Shown piece by piece: positions 1-8,776 of a DNA stretch of 64,000 nt (position 1 is the stretch's first letter; every line of letters starts with the position of its first letter). This DNA is from Candidatus Eiseniibacteriota bacterium (lineage in GTDB: Bacteria > Eisenbacteria > RBG-16-71-46), in assembly GCA_016710095.1 (NCBI GenBank), contig JADJLL010000007.1, positions 62,001 through 126,000 on the forward strand. The letters run 5' to 3'. The position numbers and the translations under genes are program-made. The notes beneath the pieces are model-generated. The model saw nothing but the letters and a program-made list of their open reading frames with translations. It was not told the origin of the DNA and searched no databases.

Positions 1-1278
1 CGTGCCGTTGGCGCCCGCGCTGGCGACGATGCTCCAGCGGTCGATCGTGAAGTTCGCGGCGCTGGTGCCCGTGCCGGTGTTGAAGGCGGCGTCGCGCGCG
101 TTCACGCGCATGCGCAGCGTCGTGCCCGGCGCGTTCGGGATGGCCCAGTTGTACGTGCCCGTGTTCGCGATGCCCGTGGCGATCGTGTTGGTGTAGTTGA
201 CGCCGCCGTCGGTCGAATAGGCGATGTCCACCGACACGACGCCGACGGCGTCGGTCGCGGTCCAAGTGATCGCGTGCGTGGAGCCAGCCTTCCAGACTTC
301 GCCACCGTTGGGCGAGGTGATCGTGACGCTCGGCGGCGTGACGTCGCCGGGCACGACGACGCCGCGGCGCGTGGCCCACTGCGCGGCGTTCAGGAAGATC
401 GCACTGTCGGCCTTGGCTCCCGCGAGTTCGGTCCATCCGGTGTACACCGTGTTGCCCGGCGTCGCCGTACCGTCGTCCACGGGCGAACTGTCGCCCACGT
501 ACACGACGCGGCCGTTGCCGTACACCGAATGCGCGACCATCGCGTTGCTCGTGCTGCCCTGCGGCATGCCCAGCATCCAGACGTCCGCGGTCACGGTGGG
601 ATTGATCGCCGGGTAGAGCGTGAAGGTGGTGCCGTTGTGGAAGGCGATGCCGGTCGCGTTGCCCCACGGTCCCGTGATGATCGAATCCCCCGGAGCCGTG
701 TTCACGTTCGTGCTGGTCTGCACGATGTTGTTGTTCGTTTCACCGAACACCTGCGAACGGATGCCCCAGAGCTTCTGGGCGTCGAGCAGGTTCGTGATCT
801 GCGGGGAGTCGAAACCGTCGTTGTTCCGGTCGGACTGTCCGTGATCCACGATCAGGATCAGGCCGCCGCCGTCCCGCACGAAGTTGAAGATCGCGATGGA
901 CTCCGCGGCCGTGAACTTGATGTTCGGCTCGGGCACGACGAACAGGTCGTAGTTCGAAAGGTCGTACTGGTTCGACGCGTTCTGGTAGGTGATCCCGTTC
1001 GGCGACGCGAGCGTATGCACCGTGTAGCCACGCTTCACGAGCGCGACACCGAAGGCCGAGATGCCGCCGGTCCAATAGGACTCGGGAGTCGTGGCGGTGA
1101 TGCCCGACTGGGCCGGGCTGGGCACCGGGAACGTGTCGTCGATGATCCAGTCGGCGTTGCCGGCCTGCTCGGCCTTGGTGTTGTCGAACAACGCCTTCTT
1201 CTGGGCGGACGCCGGTGCGACGAAGAGCGCCAGGGCGAGAAGCGCGAGCGCGAGAGGTTTGAGCATGGTGTCTTTCAT
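1..1278 (-). CDS. Secreted protein with GATase-like and Ig-like domains (3' end off the window)
   Basis: The minus-strand frame is open from the start to the window edge, so the C-terminus is missing. The N-terminus is a clear signal peptide (MLKPLALALLALALF..APASA) ending before QKK. Next comes a region resembling ThuA/DUF4350-type glutamine-amidotransferase-like folds (DLFVVPEPN, then RDGGGLILIVDHG). It is followed by an Ig-like module opening SPNGGEVWKAGSTHAITW, the signature of the Ser/Thr-rich Kre9/KNH-like repeat common in surface proteins of FCB-group bacteria. Two in-frame ATGs exist, at 1278 and 1266; neither has a strong ribosome site, and I chose the longer. The enzymatic role is unknown. 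It is probably periplasmic or on the cell surface. Confidence 0.7.
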   Translation of the reverse strand, partial: MKDTMLKPLALALLALALFVAPASAQKKALFDNTKAEQAGNADWIIDDTFPVPSPAQSGITATTPESYWTGGISAFGVALVKRGYTVHTLASPNGITYQNASNQYDLSNYDLFVVPEPNIKFTAAESIAIFNFVRDGGGLILIVDHGQSDRNNDGFDSPQITNLLDAQKLWGIRSQVFGETNNNIVQTSTNVNTAPGDSIITGPWGNATGIAFHNGTTFTLYPAINPTVTADVWMLGMPQGSTSNAMVAHSVYGNGRVVYVGDSSPVDDGTATPGNTVYTGWTELAGAKADSAIFLNAAQWATRRGVVVPGDVTPPSVTITSPNGGEVWKAGSTHAITWTATDAVGVVSVDIAYSTDGGVNYTNTIATGIANTGTYNWAIPNAPGTTLRMRVNARDAAFNTGTGTSAANFTIDRWSIVASAGANGT

Positions 1279-1312
1279 CGATGGGGCGATGGGCGCTGCG
1301 GGGGCAAAGTGT

Positions 1313-1331
1313 CCCCTCAATAGTAGAGGGG
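1313..1331 (-). promoter_or_regulatory. Hairpin and possible -10 upstream of the secreted protein
   Basis: CCCCTC and GAGGGG form a 6-bp inverted repeat around an AATAGTA loop. Read on the minus strand the loop gives TACTAT, a fair -10, with a weak TTGTTT 18 bases upstream. It lies just upstream of the minus-strand gene starting at 1278, so it could be its promoter or an operator. The call rests on sequence appearance only. Confidence 0.25.
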
Positions 1332-1416
1332 CGCGCCTTGCCGAAACAAACGAAACACCGCCGCGACGCCGGGCAATTTGCCCCGGAGGCGCGGCGGCGG
1401 TGCGTTCTGCAAAACT

Positions 1417-1899
1417 TCAGTGCTGGTGTGGCTCCGCGTGGTCGTGCCCGTGAGGCGTCATCCAGGCCAGATGGCCCTCGAGCATGTGCAGCCCGACGAC
1501 GCGTGCGAGCACGTCCGCGGGCATGAGCACGACGGGCACCGACCGCTTCTCCACTCGTCCGTCGCGCAGGAACGCGAGTTGGGTTTCGCCGGCGGTCTTC
1601 CAGCCGGCCCTGCCGGCGAACCAGTCCTCCGGCGTGGTTCCGTCGATCCGGTCGAGGACGTCACCGGGCTTCAGCCCCGCGCGGTCGGCCGCGCCCCCCG
1701 GCAGGATGGTGGCGATCGTCATCACGCCGGTCGCCGAGTCGCGATCCACTTCCACGCCGAGCCACGGGCGCGTCTTCATGAGTTCGAAGCGGAGCAGGCA
1801 CTGGTCGACCGGCAGCGGGCAGCGCGGCTGCTCCGCGCGGGCGGGCGCGGCGAACAGGGTGATGCAGAGCAGCGCGGCGAGCGGGACGAGACGGCGCAT
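1417..1899 (-). CDS. Secreted PDZ-domain protein with His-rich tail
   Basis: This 160-residue protein has a signal peptide (LVPLAALLCITLFAAPARA) and one PDZ domain. The PDZ carboxylate-binding loop is visible as PWLGVEV, and the typical ILPGGAADRAGLKPGDVLDRIDG stretch is interrupted by no indel. No protease domain is attached, so it is not a DegP/HtrA enzyme; it may be a periplasmic adaptor. The last eleven residues (HGHDHAEPHQH) contain five histidines and could bind a metal ion. A strong ribosome site (GGAGGAATGCC) precedes the ATG. It lies downstream of pepF on the same strand but a hairpin separates them. Confidence 0.75.
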   Translation of the reverse strand: MRRLVPLAALLCITLFAAPARAEQPRCPLPVDQCLLRFELMKTRPWLGVEVDRDSATGVMTIATILPGGAADRAGLKPGDVLDRIDGTTPEDWFAGRAGWKTAGETQLAFLRDGRVEKRSVPVVLMPADVLARVVGLHMLEGHLAWMTPHGHDHAEPHQH

Positions 1900-2056
1900 G
1901 GCATTCCTCCGGGATTCCGACGTGCAACGCGTGACGCGGGAAAGTCTCGGATGCGGACGCCGCGGCTGCAGTACGAGGCGACGAACGCGGTGTGCCGTCC
2001 TCGCGTGCCGCGCAAGTGCCGGTAAACGGGTGGGAGGACGTGCCGCGCGGCAAGCA

Positions 2057-2089
2057 CGAGGCCCGCGGGCGTGACGCCCACGGGCCTCG
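2057..2089 (-). terminator. Hairpin downstream of pepF
   Basis: CGAGGCCCG and CGGGCCTCG pair around an inner GGGCG/CGCCC stem, just past the pepF stop codon. The T-run is poor, so it may work as a stalling or mRNA-end hairpin. Confidence 0.5.
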
Positions 2090-2110
2090 GTGTCGCGAAA
2101 GGCGCGGCGG

Positions 2111-4015
2111 TTACTTCTTCTTCTGCGCCGCCAGGATGCGCTCCATCTCGTCCATCGTCGCGTTCATCTCGGCCATCGCCGCGCGGAACGGAGCCGACGT
2201 GGTCATGTCCACGCCCGCGTCCTTGAGGAGGTCGATCGGGAACTTCGACGAGCCCGACGACAGCATGCGCAGGTAGGCGTCGCGGTGCGGCATGGGCTTG
2301 TTCGCGCCCTTCGCCATGTCCTCGTAGATGCCGTTGGCGATCGCCGACGAAGCGATGATGCTCGTGGCGTACTGGTACACGTAGAAGTTGCGGAAGAAGT
2401 GCGGAATGTAGGCCCACTCGACTCCGTAGAGGTCGTCGACCTTGCAGACGCCCGCGTCGTGTCCGTAGTACTTGCGCACGAGTCCGAGGTACAGCTCGCT
2501 CATCGCGCGGCCGCTCAGCGCTTCGCCCTTCTCGGCCTTCTCGTGGATCGCGAGCTCGAACTCCGCGAACAGCGTCTGGCGGAACATGGTCGTGCGCAGG
2601 CCCTCGAGATGCGTGCTCAGCAGGAAGAGCCGCGTCTTCGGGTCCTTGGTCGTCGCGAGCATCCGGTGCAGGAGCAGGTTCTCGTTGAGCGTCGAGGCGA
2701 CTTCGGCCACGAACGTCGCGTAGTCGTGCGTCGGGTAAGGCTGGGCCTTGTCGGCGAAGTACGTGTGCATCGAGTGGCCGGACTCGTGCGCGACGGTCGA
2801 GACCTCGTCGTACATGCCGGTGAAGTTCTGGAGCTGGTACGGGTGCACGCCGTACACGCCGGTGCTGTAGGCGCCCGAGCGCTTGCCGGGCGTCGGAATC
2901 CAGTCGACCCAGCCGTTGCGGAAGCCGTCGCCGAGCACGGTCACGTATTCCTTGCCGAGCGGCGCGACGGCTTCGAGCACGAGCGCCTGCGCCTGGTCGG
3001 GCGTGTAGCGCAGGTCGACTTCCTCGACGACGGACGCATACAGGTCCTCGTAGCGCAGGTCGCCCAGGCCCATCATGCGCTGGCGCAGCTTGAGGTAGCG
3101 GTGCAGCGTCGGCAGGTTGTCGTTCACATCCTTCACGAGCTGGTGGTAGACCGTCGTGGGGATGTTGTCGCCGAAGAGCGACGCCTCGAGGCACGAGCTG
3201 AACTTGTGCACGTCGCGGTTGAACAGGTGCGTCTGCACGGCCGCGTCGAGCGCGGCGCCGTAGGTGTTCTGCCATTCCTTGTGCGCCGTGAAGAACGCGC
3301 GGAACACGAGGTCGCGGTCCTCGCGCTTGGGCAGCTGGCGATACTGCGTGTAGGCGGCGGCGTCGAGCTTCACTTCCTTGCCGTCGCTCAGCTTCACGGT
3401 GGGCCACTTCATCTCGGCGTTCGCGAACACGCCGCGGATGTTGCCGCCGGCGCCCGCGAGCCGGCCGGCACGCGCGGCGACCGCTTCCTCGGCGGCGCTC
3501 AGCGTGTGCGGGGCGTAGCGCAGCAGGTCTTCGAGTCCGGCCTTGTAAGGAGCGAGCTTCGGTTCGGCGGCGAGGAAGCCCCGCACCTTGTCCGGGCCGA
3601 CCGCGAGAATCTCGGGGCGCATGAACGACGCCGCGGTCGAGAAGTCGACGTACAGGTTCTCGGCGAGCTGGTTCATCTCCTGCGCCTGGCTGTCACGCGT
3701 GTCTTCGTCGGAGCGCATGCTCGAGTAGACGTAGAGCTTCGTCAGCGCGAGATCGAGTTCGCTGCGCAACTGGAGCGCGGCGTAGAAGGTCGCGGCGGAT
3801 TCGCCGAGGCGTCCCTTGTAGGCGTCGATCTCGTGCACGCGCTTGCCGAGTGCGGCGTGCTCCGTGTGCCACGCGGCGTCGCTCACGAACAGGTCGGAGG
3901 TCTTCCACTTGAGATTCGCGGGCACTTCCGAGCGTTCGACCGCGTGCGCGGCGGTGACCGTCATGCCGAGCAGCAGGAACGTGAAGAGTGTGTTGAGAAG
4001 AATGAAGCGGCTCAT
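2111..4015 (-). CDS. pepF: Oligoendopeptidase F, exported (M3B metallopeptidase)
   Basis: The 634-residue protein is a full-length M3 family zinc oligopeptidase. The zinc motif HESGH is near residue 412, followed by the family stretch FVAEVASTLNENLL that supplies the third zinc ligand. The N-terminal helical region and the HPYQLQNFTGMYDEVSTVAHE run match PepF. Unlike the cytoplasmic PepF of Firmicutes it begins with a hydrophobic leader (ILLNTLFTFLLLGMTVTAAHA), so it is probably periplasmic and degrades imported or shed peptides. The ribosome site is GAGG before the ATG. A TAGCATGC box on the minus strand (4104-4097) may be the -10 of its promoter. Confidence 0.92.
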   Translation of the reverse strand: MSRFILLNTLFTFLLLGMTVTAAHAVERSEVPANLKWKTSDLFVSDAAWHTEHAALGKRVHEIDAYKGRLGESAATFYAALQLRSELDLALTKLYVYSSMRSDEDTRDSQAQEMNQLAENLYVDFSTAASFMRPEILAVGPDKVRGFLAAEPKLAPYKAGLEDLLRYAPHTLSAAEEAVAARAGRLAGAGGNIRGVFANAEMKWPTVKLSDGKEVKLDAAAYTQYRQLPKREDRDLVFRAFFTAHKEWQNTYGAALDAAVQTHLFNRDVHKFSSCLEASLFGDNIPTTVYHQLVKDVNDNLPTLHRYLKLRQRMMGLGDLRYEDLYASVVEEVDLRYTPDQAQALVLEAVAPLGKEYVTVLGDGFRNGWVDWIPTPGKRSGAYSTGVYGVHPYQLQNFTGMYDEVSTVAHESGHSMHTYFADKAQPYPTHDYATFVAEVASTLNENLLLHRMLATTKDPKTRLFLLSTHLEGLRTTMFRQTLFAEFELAIHEKAEKGEALSGRAMSELYLGLVRKYYGHDAGVCKVDDLYGVEWAYIPHFFRNFYVYQYATSIIASSAIANGIYEDMAKGANKPMPHRDAYLRMLSSGSSKFPIDLLKDAGVDMTTSAPFRAAMAEMNATMDEMERILAAQKKK

Positions 4016-4245
4016 GTCGCAACCTCGACGAAGAGGAGTGAAGTGAAGTGACGTGCTGCCGGCGCGCGCGTCGCACGAAACGTGTCGCGAGCGCGCGCAT
4101 GCTAGCAGCGTCGCGCTTCGTTCGCCGCGCGGAGTGCGGTGCCATGGGTGCTCGCGTGACGAGCGCGGCGTGAAAGGGCGCGAGCGTGGAACACCTTATG
4201 CTGCACTTGTGGCGACGAAGTGTGTTGGGAGAAAGGGGGATCTGG

Positions 4246-4962
4246 ATGATCCCGAATGCTTCACGTCACGCCTCACGTGTTCGCCGCACAGGTCACGCTG
4301 GACTCCTCATTCTCGTGACCGCCGTCATGACGATGGCAAGCGCCGCAGGCCGCGCCGAAGGTACGCGCGCGATTCCCCTCAAACTGCCTGCTGGCATCGT
4401 TTACGACAAGGTTTCCGGTCCCGACAGCGCCGTCGTCTTCCGTCACACGACTCATGTGGACTACGAAAACGGCCGCTGCACCGGTTGTCACCCCAAGCTC
4501 TATCACCTCCTGAATCCCACGCGCCGCATCGAGCACGCCGAAATGAACCGCGGCGGATCGTGCGGCGCTTGTCATGACGGAACACACGCCTTTGACGTTC
4601 GCTCCAAAGCGTCATGCGGTGCCTGTCACGTTGGCAGAAAGAGCGAGTCGATCCTGAACGCGGAAAGCGAGGCGATGCGCAGCTCGGCGTCGTTCCGCGG
4701 ACCCGATCCCTACACATACCCCGCCGGGCGCACGTCGCCGGGGCCCGTCACGTTCAAGCACACCACGCACACGGGCGCCTCGATGAAGTGCAACACCTGC
4801 CACTCGCGGCTCTTCGAGATGAAGGCCCGCCCTCCGTTCGAGGACGAGTGGATGCACGGCAAGGCGAAGTGCGGCGCATGCCACGACGGCAAGGCGAGCT
4901 TCGGAGTCGACGACCAGAAGCTCTGCGGCAAGTGCCATGCGGAAGGAAGGGCGAAGCCATGA
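4246..4962 (+). CDS. Hexaheme periplasmic c-type cytochrome (cytochrome c7/c3-like)
   Basis: This protein has a signal peptide (LLILVTAVMTMASAAGRAEG) and six CXXCH haem-binding motifs: CTGCH, CGACH, CGACH, CNTCH, CGACH and CGKCH. They occur as two triplets, each introduced by a FRHTTH or FKHTTH motif that supplies a distal haem ligand, so it looks like a duplicated trihaem module. I chose the ATG at 4246 because AAGGGGG lies at the right distance; an upstream in-frame ATG at 4186 would add 20 residues before the signal peptide. It is the first gene of the operon to 10315 and overlaps the Fe-S protein by ATGA. It probably carries electrons between the NrfD-type membrane subunit and a periplasmic partner. 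Confidence 0.88.
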   Translation: MIPNASRHASRVRRTGHAGLLILVTAVMTMASAAGRAEGTRAIPLKLPAGIVYDKVSGPDSAVVFRHTTHVDYENGRCTGCHPKLYHLLNPTRRIEHAEMNRGGSCGACHDGTHAFDVRSKASCGACHVGRKSESILNAESEAMRSSASFRGPDPYTYPAGRTSPGPVTFKHTTHTGASMKCNTCHSRLFEMKARPPFEDEWMHGKAKCGACHDGKASFGVDDQKLCGKCHAEGRAKP

Positions 4963-5702
4963 GCCACGCGCTGTTGCTCGACACCACGCTGTGCACCGGA
5001 TGCGGCGCGTGCACGGCGGCCTGCAAGGAACAGAACGCGCTGCCCGTGGACATCGAGGATCGGAACACCGCCTACACGTGGTGCACGGTCGAGAAGCGCG
5101 GGAACACGTTCGTCCGCCGGATGTGCATGCACTGCGAGTCGCCGACGTGCGCGTCGGTGTGCCCGGTCGGCGCCATGACGAAGAGTCCCGAAGGCCCGGT
5201 GCTGTACGACCCCAAGAAGTGCATCGGCTGCCGCTACTGCATCCAGGCGTGTCCGTTCGACGTGCCGAAGTACCAGTGGGACCGGAACGTTCCCGTCGTG
5301 GCCAAGTGCATCATGTGCCAGCCACGTCTCGCGAAGGGCGAGCCGACGGCGTGCGCCGCCGTGTGCCCGACCGGCGCGACGAAGTTCGGCCATCGTGACG
5401 ACCTCGTCCGCGAGGCCAAGGAACGCATCGCCGCGACGCCGGGCCGGTACGTGGACCACATCTATGGACTGCACGAGGCCGGTGGAACGTCGGTGCTCAT
5501 GTTGTCCGCGGTGCCGTTCGGCCAGCTCGGCCTGCGCACGAACCTGCCCGACGAACCGCTCGGCCAGCTCACGTGGCGCGTGCTGAGCCGTGTGCCCGAC
5601 ATCGTCCTGATGGGCGGCACGCTGCTCTACGGCGTCTACTGGATCACGAAGCGCCGGGATCACGTGCGGCGCATCGAGGGCGGGGAGGGGCACGAGTCAT
5701 GA
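4959..5702 (+). CDS. Four-cluster [4Fe-4S] ferredoxin-type electron-transfer subunit (HybA/HmcB-like)
   Basis: The 247-residue protein has the cysteine pattern of the HybA/DmsB/NrfC family: CTGCGACTAAC, CMHC..TCASVCP, CIGCRYCIQACP and CIMC..TACAAVCP, enough for four cubane clusters. A single C-terminal membrane helix (IVLMGGTLLYGVYWI) followed by basic residues anchors it. No Tat or Sec signal precedes the first cluster, so unlike classical HybA it may face the cytoplasm; that is an inference. The ATG overlaps the cytochrome stop (ATGA) and its own stop overlaps the next start, so all three subunits should be co-translated. It would pass electrons between the cytochrome or a cytoplasmic donor and the quinone-site subunit. 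Confidence 0.9.
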   Translation: MSHALLLDTTLCTGCGACTAACKEQNALPVDIEDRNTAYTWCTVEKRGNTFVRRMCMHCESPTCASVCPVGAMTKSPEGPVLYDPKKCIGCRYCIQACPFDVPKYQWDRNVPVVAKCIMCQPRLAKGEPTACAAVCPTGATKFGHRDDLVREAKERIAATPGRYVDHIYGLHEAGGTSVLMLSAVPFGQLGLRTNLPDEPLGQLTWRVLSRVPDIVLMGGTLLYGVYWITKRRDHVRRIEGGEGHES

Positions 5703-6856
5703 CGACGATGGAACTGCCGCGTCCGCGCGGCGTGCGGTTCGGCGCCTGGACGGCGATCTTCGGATTGCTCGTGATCGCGTTCCTCTACGCGACCGTCATG
5801 CGCTTCTACAAAGGTCTCGGCGCCACGACGAACCTCTCGGACGCGTTCCCGTGGGGCATCTGGATCGGGTTCGACATCCTCTGCGGTGTCGGTCTCGCGG
5901 CCGGCGCGTTCACGCTCATGGCCACCGTGCACCTGTTCCACATCGAGAAGTTCAAGCCGATCGTGCGCCCGACGCTGCTGACGGGCTACCTCGGCTACCT
6001 GCTCGTATGCGTGGGACTGATGTACGACCTCGGGCAGCCGTGGCGCATCTGGCACGCGATCATCTACTGGAACGAACACAGCGTGATGTTCGAGGTCGCG
6101 TGGTGCGTGATGCTCTACACCACGGTGCTGACGCTCGAGTTCTCGCACATCGTGTTCGAGCGGCTGAACTGGAAGTGGGCGCTGAACATCATGCATGCGC
6201 TCAACACGCCGCTCGTGATCCTGGGCTGCCTGCTCTCCACGCTGCACCAGTCGTCCCTCGGCACGATGTACCTGATCGTCCCCGAGAAGCTGCACGCCCT
6301 CTGGTACACGCCGGCGCTGCCGCTGCTCTTCTACATCTCGGCGATCGGGGCGGGACTCGGGATGGTCATCCTCGAGTCGCATCTGTCCGGGCGGGCCCTG
6401 GGGCACGAACTCGAAATGGACCTGCTCGAGCCGCTCGGCCGCGTGATGATCGTGGTGCTCGCGATCTTCGGCGTCCTGCGCCTCGACCTCATGTGGCACT
6501 CGGGCGCGCTGAAGATGGTGTTCCAGCCCATGTACGAGAGCCGGATGTTCCTCGCCGAGTTCGGCATCGGCGTGCTGGCCCCGATCTTCCTGCTGGCGTG
6601 GCCGCGCGTGCGGCGTTCGCCGGTGGGGCTCGTGATCGGCGCGACGTGCGCGGTCCTCGGCTTCATGCTGTACCGGTTGAACGTGAGCATCACGGGCATC
6701 GAACGCGCGAGCGGCACGCACTACGTGCCGTCGTGGATGGAGATGGCCGTTTCGGTCGGCCTCATGGCGATCGGCGTGGCGCTGTTCGGGCTCGCCGTGC
6801 GCTACCTGCCGATCTTCCCGGCGAGCAAGCACGGCTCGCACGCTCACCGGGCGTGA
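5699..6856 (+). CDS. NrfD/HybB-type quinone-interacting membrane subunit
   Basis: This 385-residue polytopic protein has about ten hydrophobic helices and belongs to the NrfD/PsrC/HybB superfamily. Signature stretches are FPWGIWIGFDILCGVGLAAGAF-like helix 2-3 and the LHQSSLGTMYL segment that follows helix 6 in HybB. Family members exchange electrons between Fe-S subunits and the menaquinone or ubiquinone pool. The gene overlaps the Fe-S subunit (ATGA) and is followed 9 bases later by the sensor kinase. No catalytic molybdopterin or NiFe-hydrogenase subunit is nearby, so this is an orphan quinone-cytochrome module; direction of electron flow cannot be told. Confidence 0.9.
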   Translation: MTTMELPRPRGVRFGAWTAIFGLLVIAFLYATVMRFYKGLGATTNLSDAFPWGIWIGFDILCGVGLAAGAFTLMATVHLFHIEKFKPIVRPTLLTGYLGYLLVCVGLMYDLGQPWRIWHAIIYWNEHSVMFEVAWCVMLYTTVLTLEFSHIVFERLNWKWALNIMHALNTPLVILGCLLSTLHQSSLGTMYLIVPEKLHALWYTPALPLLFYISAIGAGLGMVILESHLSGRALGHELEMDLLEPLGRVMIVVLAIFGVLRLDLMWHSGALKMVFQPMYESRMFLAEFGIGVLAPIFLLAWPRVRRSPVGLVIGATCAVLGFMLYRLNVSITGIERASGTHYVPSWMEMAVSVGLMAIGVALFGLAVRYLPIFPASKHGSHAHRA

Positions 6857-6865
6857 GGTGAAGTG

Positions 6866-8776
6866 ATGAAACTGCGGATCGGCGTCCTGACCGTACTGGG
6901 AGTCGCGGCCGTCACGGCCGGGAGCATCGGCATGATGTCCGGCCTGGTGCTCAAGGCGCATCGTGACGCGCAGATCGCCCAGCTCACTCAGGGCGCCGAT
7001 CAGCTGAGCGAGACGATCGTGAGCAGCACGTTCTGGGACATGCTCGAGAACCACCGTCCCGCGCTGCACCGCGAGATGATCACGATCGGGAAGCAGAAGG
7101 GCATCGAGAAGGTCCGGCTGTTCAACCGGACCGGCAAGATCATGTTCTCCTCGAGCGAGGGCGAGATCGGGCACTCGCTCGACAAGAAGTACGAGGCCTG
7201 CATCGCGTGTCACGCCGCCGACCAGCCGATCACGCGGCCGCCGACGAAGGCGCGCGCGCGCATCTACCGCGCGGCGGACGGGCACCGGGTGCTGGGCATG
7301 ATCCGCCCGATCCACAACGAGACGCGCTGCTGGAACTCGGGCTGCCACGCGCACTCGCGCGAGGAGAACGTGCTCGGCGTGCTCGACGTGAACCTGTCGC
7401 TCGCCGAGACCGACGCGCGCATCGCAGCCGACCAGCGCCGCATGATCCTGCTCGCCGTGCTCATCATGGCGACGATCAGCACGGTCCTGTTGTGGTTCGG
7501 CGAGCGGCTCGTGCTGCGGCCCGTGCGCGAACTGATCGCCGGTACGCGCCGCGTCGCCGCGGGCGACCTGCACACGATGCTGCCCGCCGCCTCGAGCACC
7601 GAACTGGGCGACCTCGCGCGCGCGTTCAACGAGATGACGAGCAAGCTCTCCGACGCGCAGCGCCAGCTCACGCAGGCGGACAAGCTCGCCTCGGTCGGCC
7701 GGCTCGCCGCCGGCGTGGCGCACGAGATCAACAACCCGCTCACCGGCGTGCTGACGTACGCCTCGTTCCTGCAGAAGCGTCTCGCCGACCGTCCCGAGGT
7801 GAAGGAAGACCTCGAGGTGATCGTGCGCGAGACGAAGCGCTGTCGCGACATCGTGCGCGGGCTGCTCGACTTCTCGCGCCAGTCGCCGCCGCAGCACAAG
7901 CCGACCGACCTCAACGAGATCGTGCGCCGCGCCGTGGCCGTCGTGATGAACCAGCTCATGCTGCGCCGCGTCGCGCTCGACTTCCATCTCGCCGACGGGC
8001 TCGAAGCCGTGCCGGCGGACGGCAACCAGATCCAGCAGGTCGTCGTGAATCTCGTGATGAACGCCGCCGACGCGATCGGCGAGGGCGGCGGCACGATCGC
8101 CGTGCGCACCGCGGCCGTCGAACTGCCCGCGCGTGGGAACTCGATCATCCGCCTGGCGCGCTGCCCGCACGGATGCGACGTCCTCGATCCCACGGTGCGC
8201 ATCGGCGCGCACCCGGCGATCAAGGTGATCCGCCGCACGGGCGACCGCGACGACGTCGTGCACATGGATCCCGTGTACGGCCGCGCGAACCACCACGCGA
8301 GCGGCCCGCTCGAACGCGACAAGCTCGCGACGTACGCCTGCCCGCGCTGCCGCGCGAAGCTCGACGGCCCCGCGCGCTGCGGCGACTGCGGCGCGCCGAC
8401 CTTCGCGGTCGTCTCGCCCGAGCTCGGCCGCATCGAGTGGTGCACGCGCAAGGGCTGCCACTGGACGCGCTGCGAGACGCTCGACGCGTCGGGCCCGCTA
8501 CGCATGGTCGAGCTGGAAGTGCGCGACAGCGGCAAGGGCATCGCGCCGGAGGATCTCGATCACCTGTTCGAGCCGTTCTTCACGACCAAGGGCAACCGCG
8601 GTCTGGGGCTGGGGCTCGCGGTGACCTACGGCATCGTCGAGCGCCACGGCGGCACGATCGTGGTGTCGAGCGAGTTGGGGAACGGCGCGACGTTCCTCGT
8701 GCGCCTGCCGCTCCTGCGCGCGGGGCAGAACGCCGCGATCGTCACGGAGTCCGTCCGGACGGGAGGTGTCTCGTGA
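6866..8776 (+). CDS. Sensor histidine kinase with haem-binding periplasmic domain and Cys-rich insertion in the ATPase domain
   Basis: This 636-residue kinase has two membrane helices (about 7-30 and 192-211) flanking a periplasmic sensor with CIACH (112-116) and CWNSGCH (155-161), both c-type haem attachment patterns. A HAMP segment follows, then the H-box VAHEINNP with His286, the N-box (NLVMNAADAI, about 395-404), the G1 box DSGKGI and the G2 box GLGLGLAV. Between the N-box strand and G1 lies an insertion of about 115 residues (430-545) with cysteines at 433, 437, 492, 495, 505, 508, 526, 531 and 536, several spaced like zinc ribbons. The ATG at 6866 has GAGGTGAAG before it; a GTG lies three bases upstream. 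It probably senses redox or ligand state in the periplasm for the receiver proteins next door. Confidence 0.88.
   Translation: MKLRIGVLTVLGVAAVTAGSIGMMSGLVLKAHRDAQIAQLTQGADQLSETIVSSTFWDMLENHRPALHREMITIGKQKGIEKVRLFNRTGKIMFSSSEGEIGHSLDKKYEACIACHAADQPITRPPTKARARIYRAADGHRVLGMIRPIHNETRCWNSGCHAHSREENVLGVLDVNLSLAETDARIAADQRRMILLAVLIMATISTVLLWFGERLVLRPVRELIAGTRRVAAGDLHTMLPAASSTELGDLARAFNEMTSKLSDAQRQLTQADKLASVGRLAAGVAHEINNPLTGVLTYASFLQKRLADRPEVKEDLEVIVRETKRCRDIVRGLLDFSRQSPPQHKPTDLNEIVRRAVAVVMNQLMLRRVALDFHLADGLEAVPADGNQIQQVVVNLVMNAADAIGEGGGTIAVRTAAVELPARGNSIIRLARCPHGCDVLDPTVRIGAHPAIKVIRRTGDRDDVVHMDPVYGRANHHASGPLERDKLATYACPRCRAKLDGPARCGDCGAPTFAVVSPELGRIEWCTRKGCHWTRCETLDASGPLRMVELEVRDSGKGIAPEDLDHLFEPFFTTKGNRGLGLGLAVTYGIVERHGGTIVVSSELGNGATFLVRLPLLRAGQNAAIVTESVRTGGVS

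Noticed and set aside
4186..4245. Longer start for the hexaheme cytochrome
   Set aside because: It would add 20 residues before the signal peptide and has no ribosome site, whereas ATG 4246 has AAGGGGG at proper spacing.
5660..8461. 933-codon minus-strand frame antisense to the NrfD and kinase genes
   Set aside because: No domains and Arg/His/Val/Ala-rich composition typical of antisense frames in GC-rich genes.
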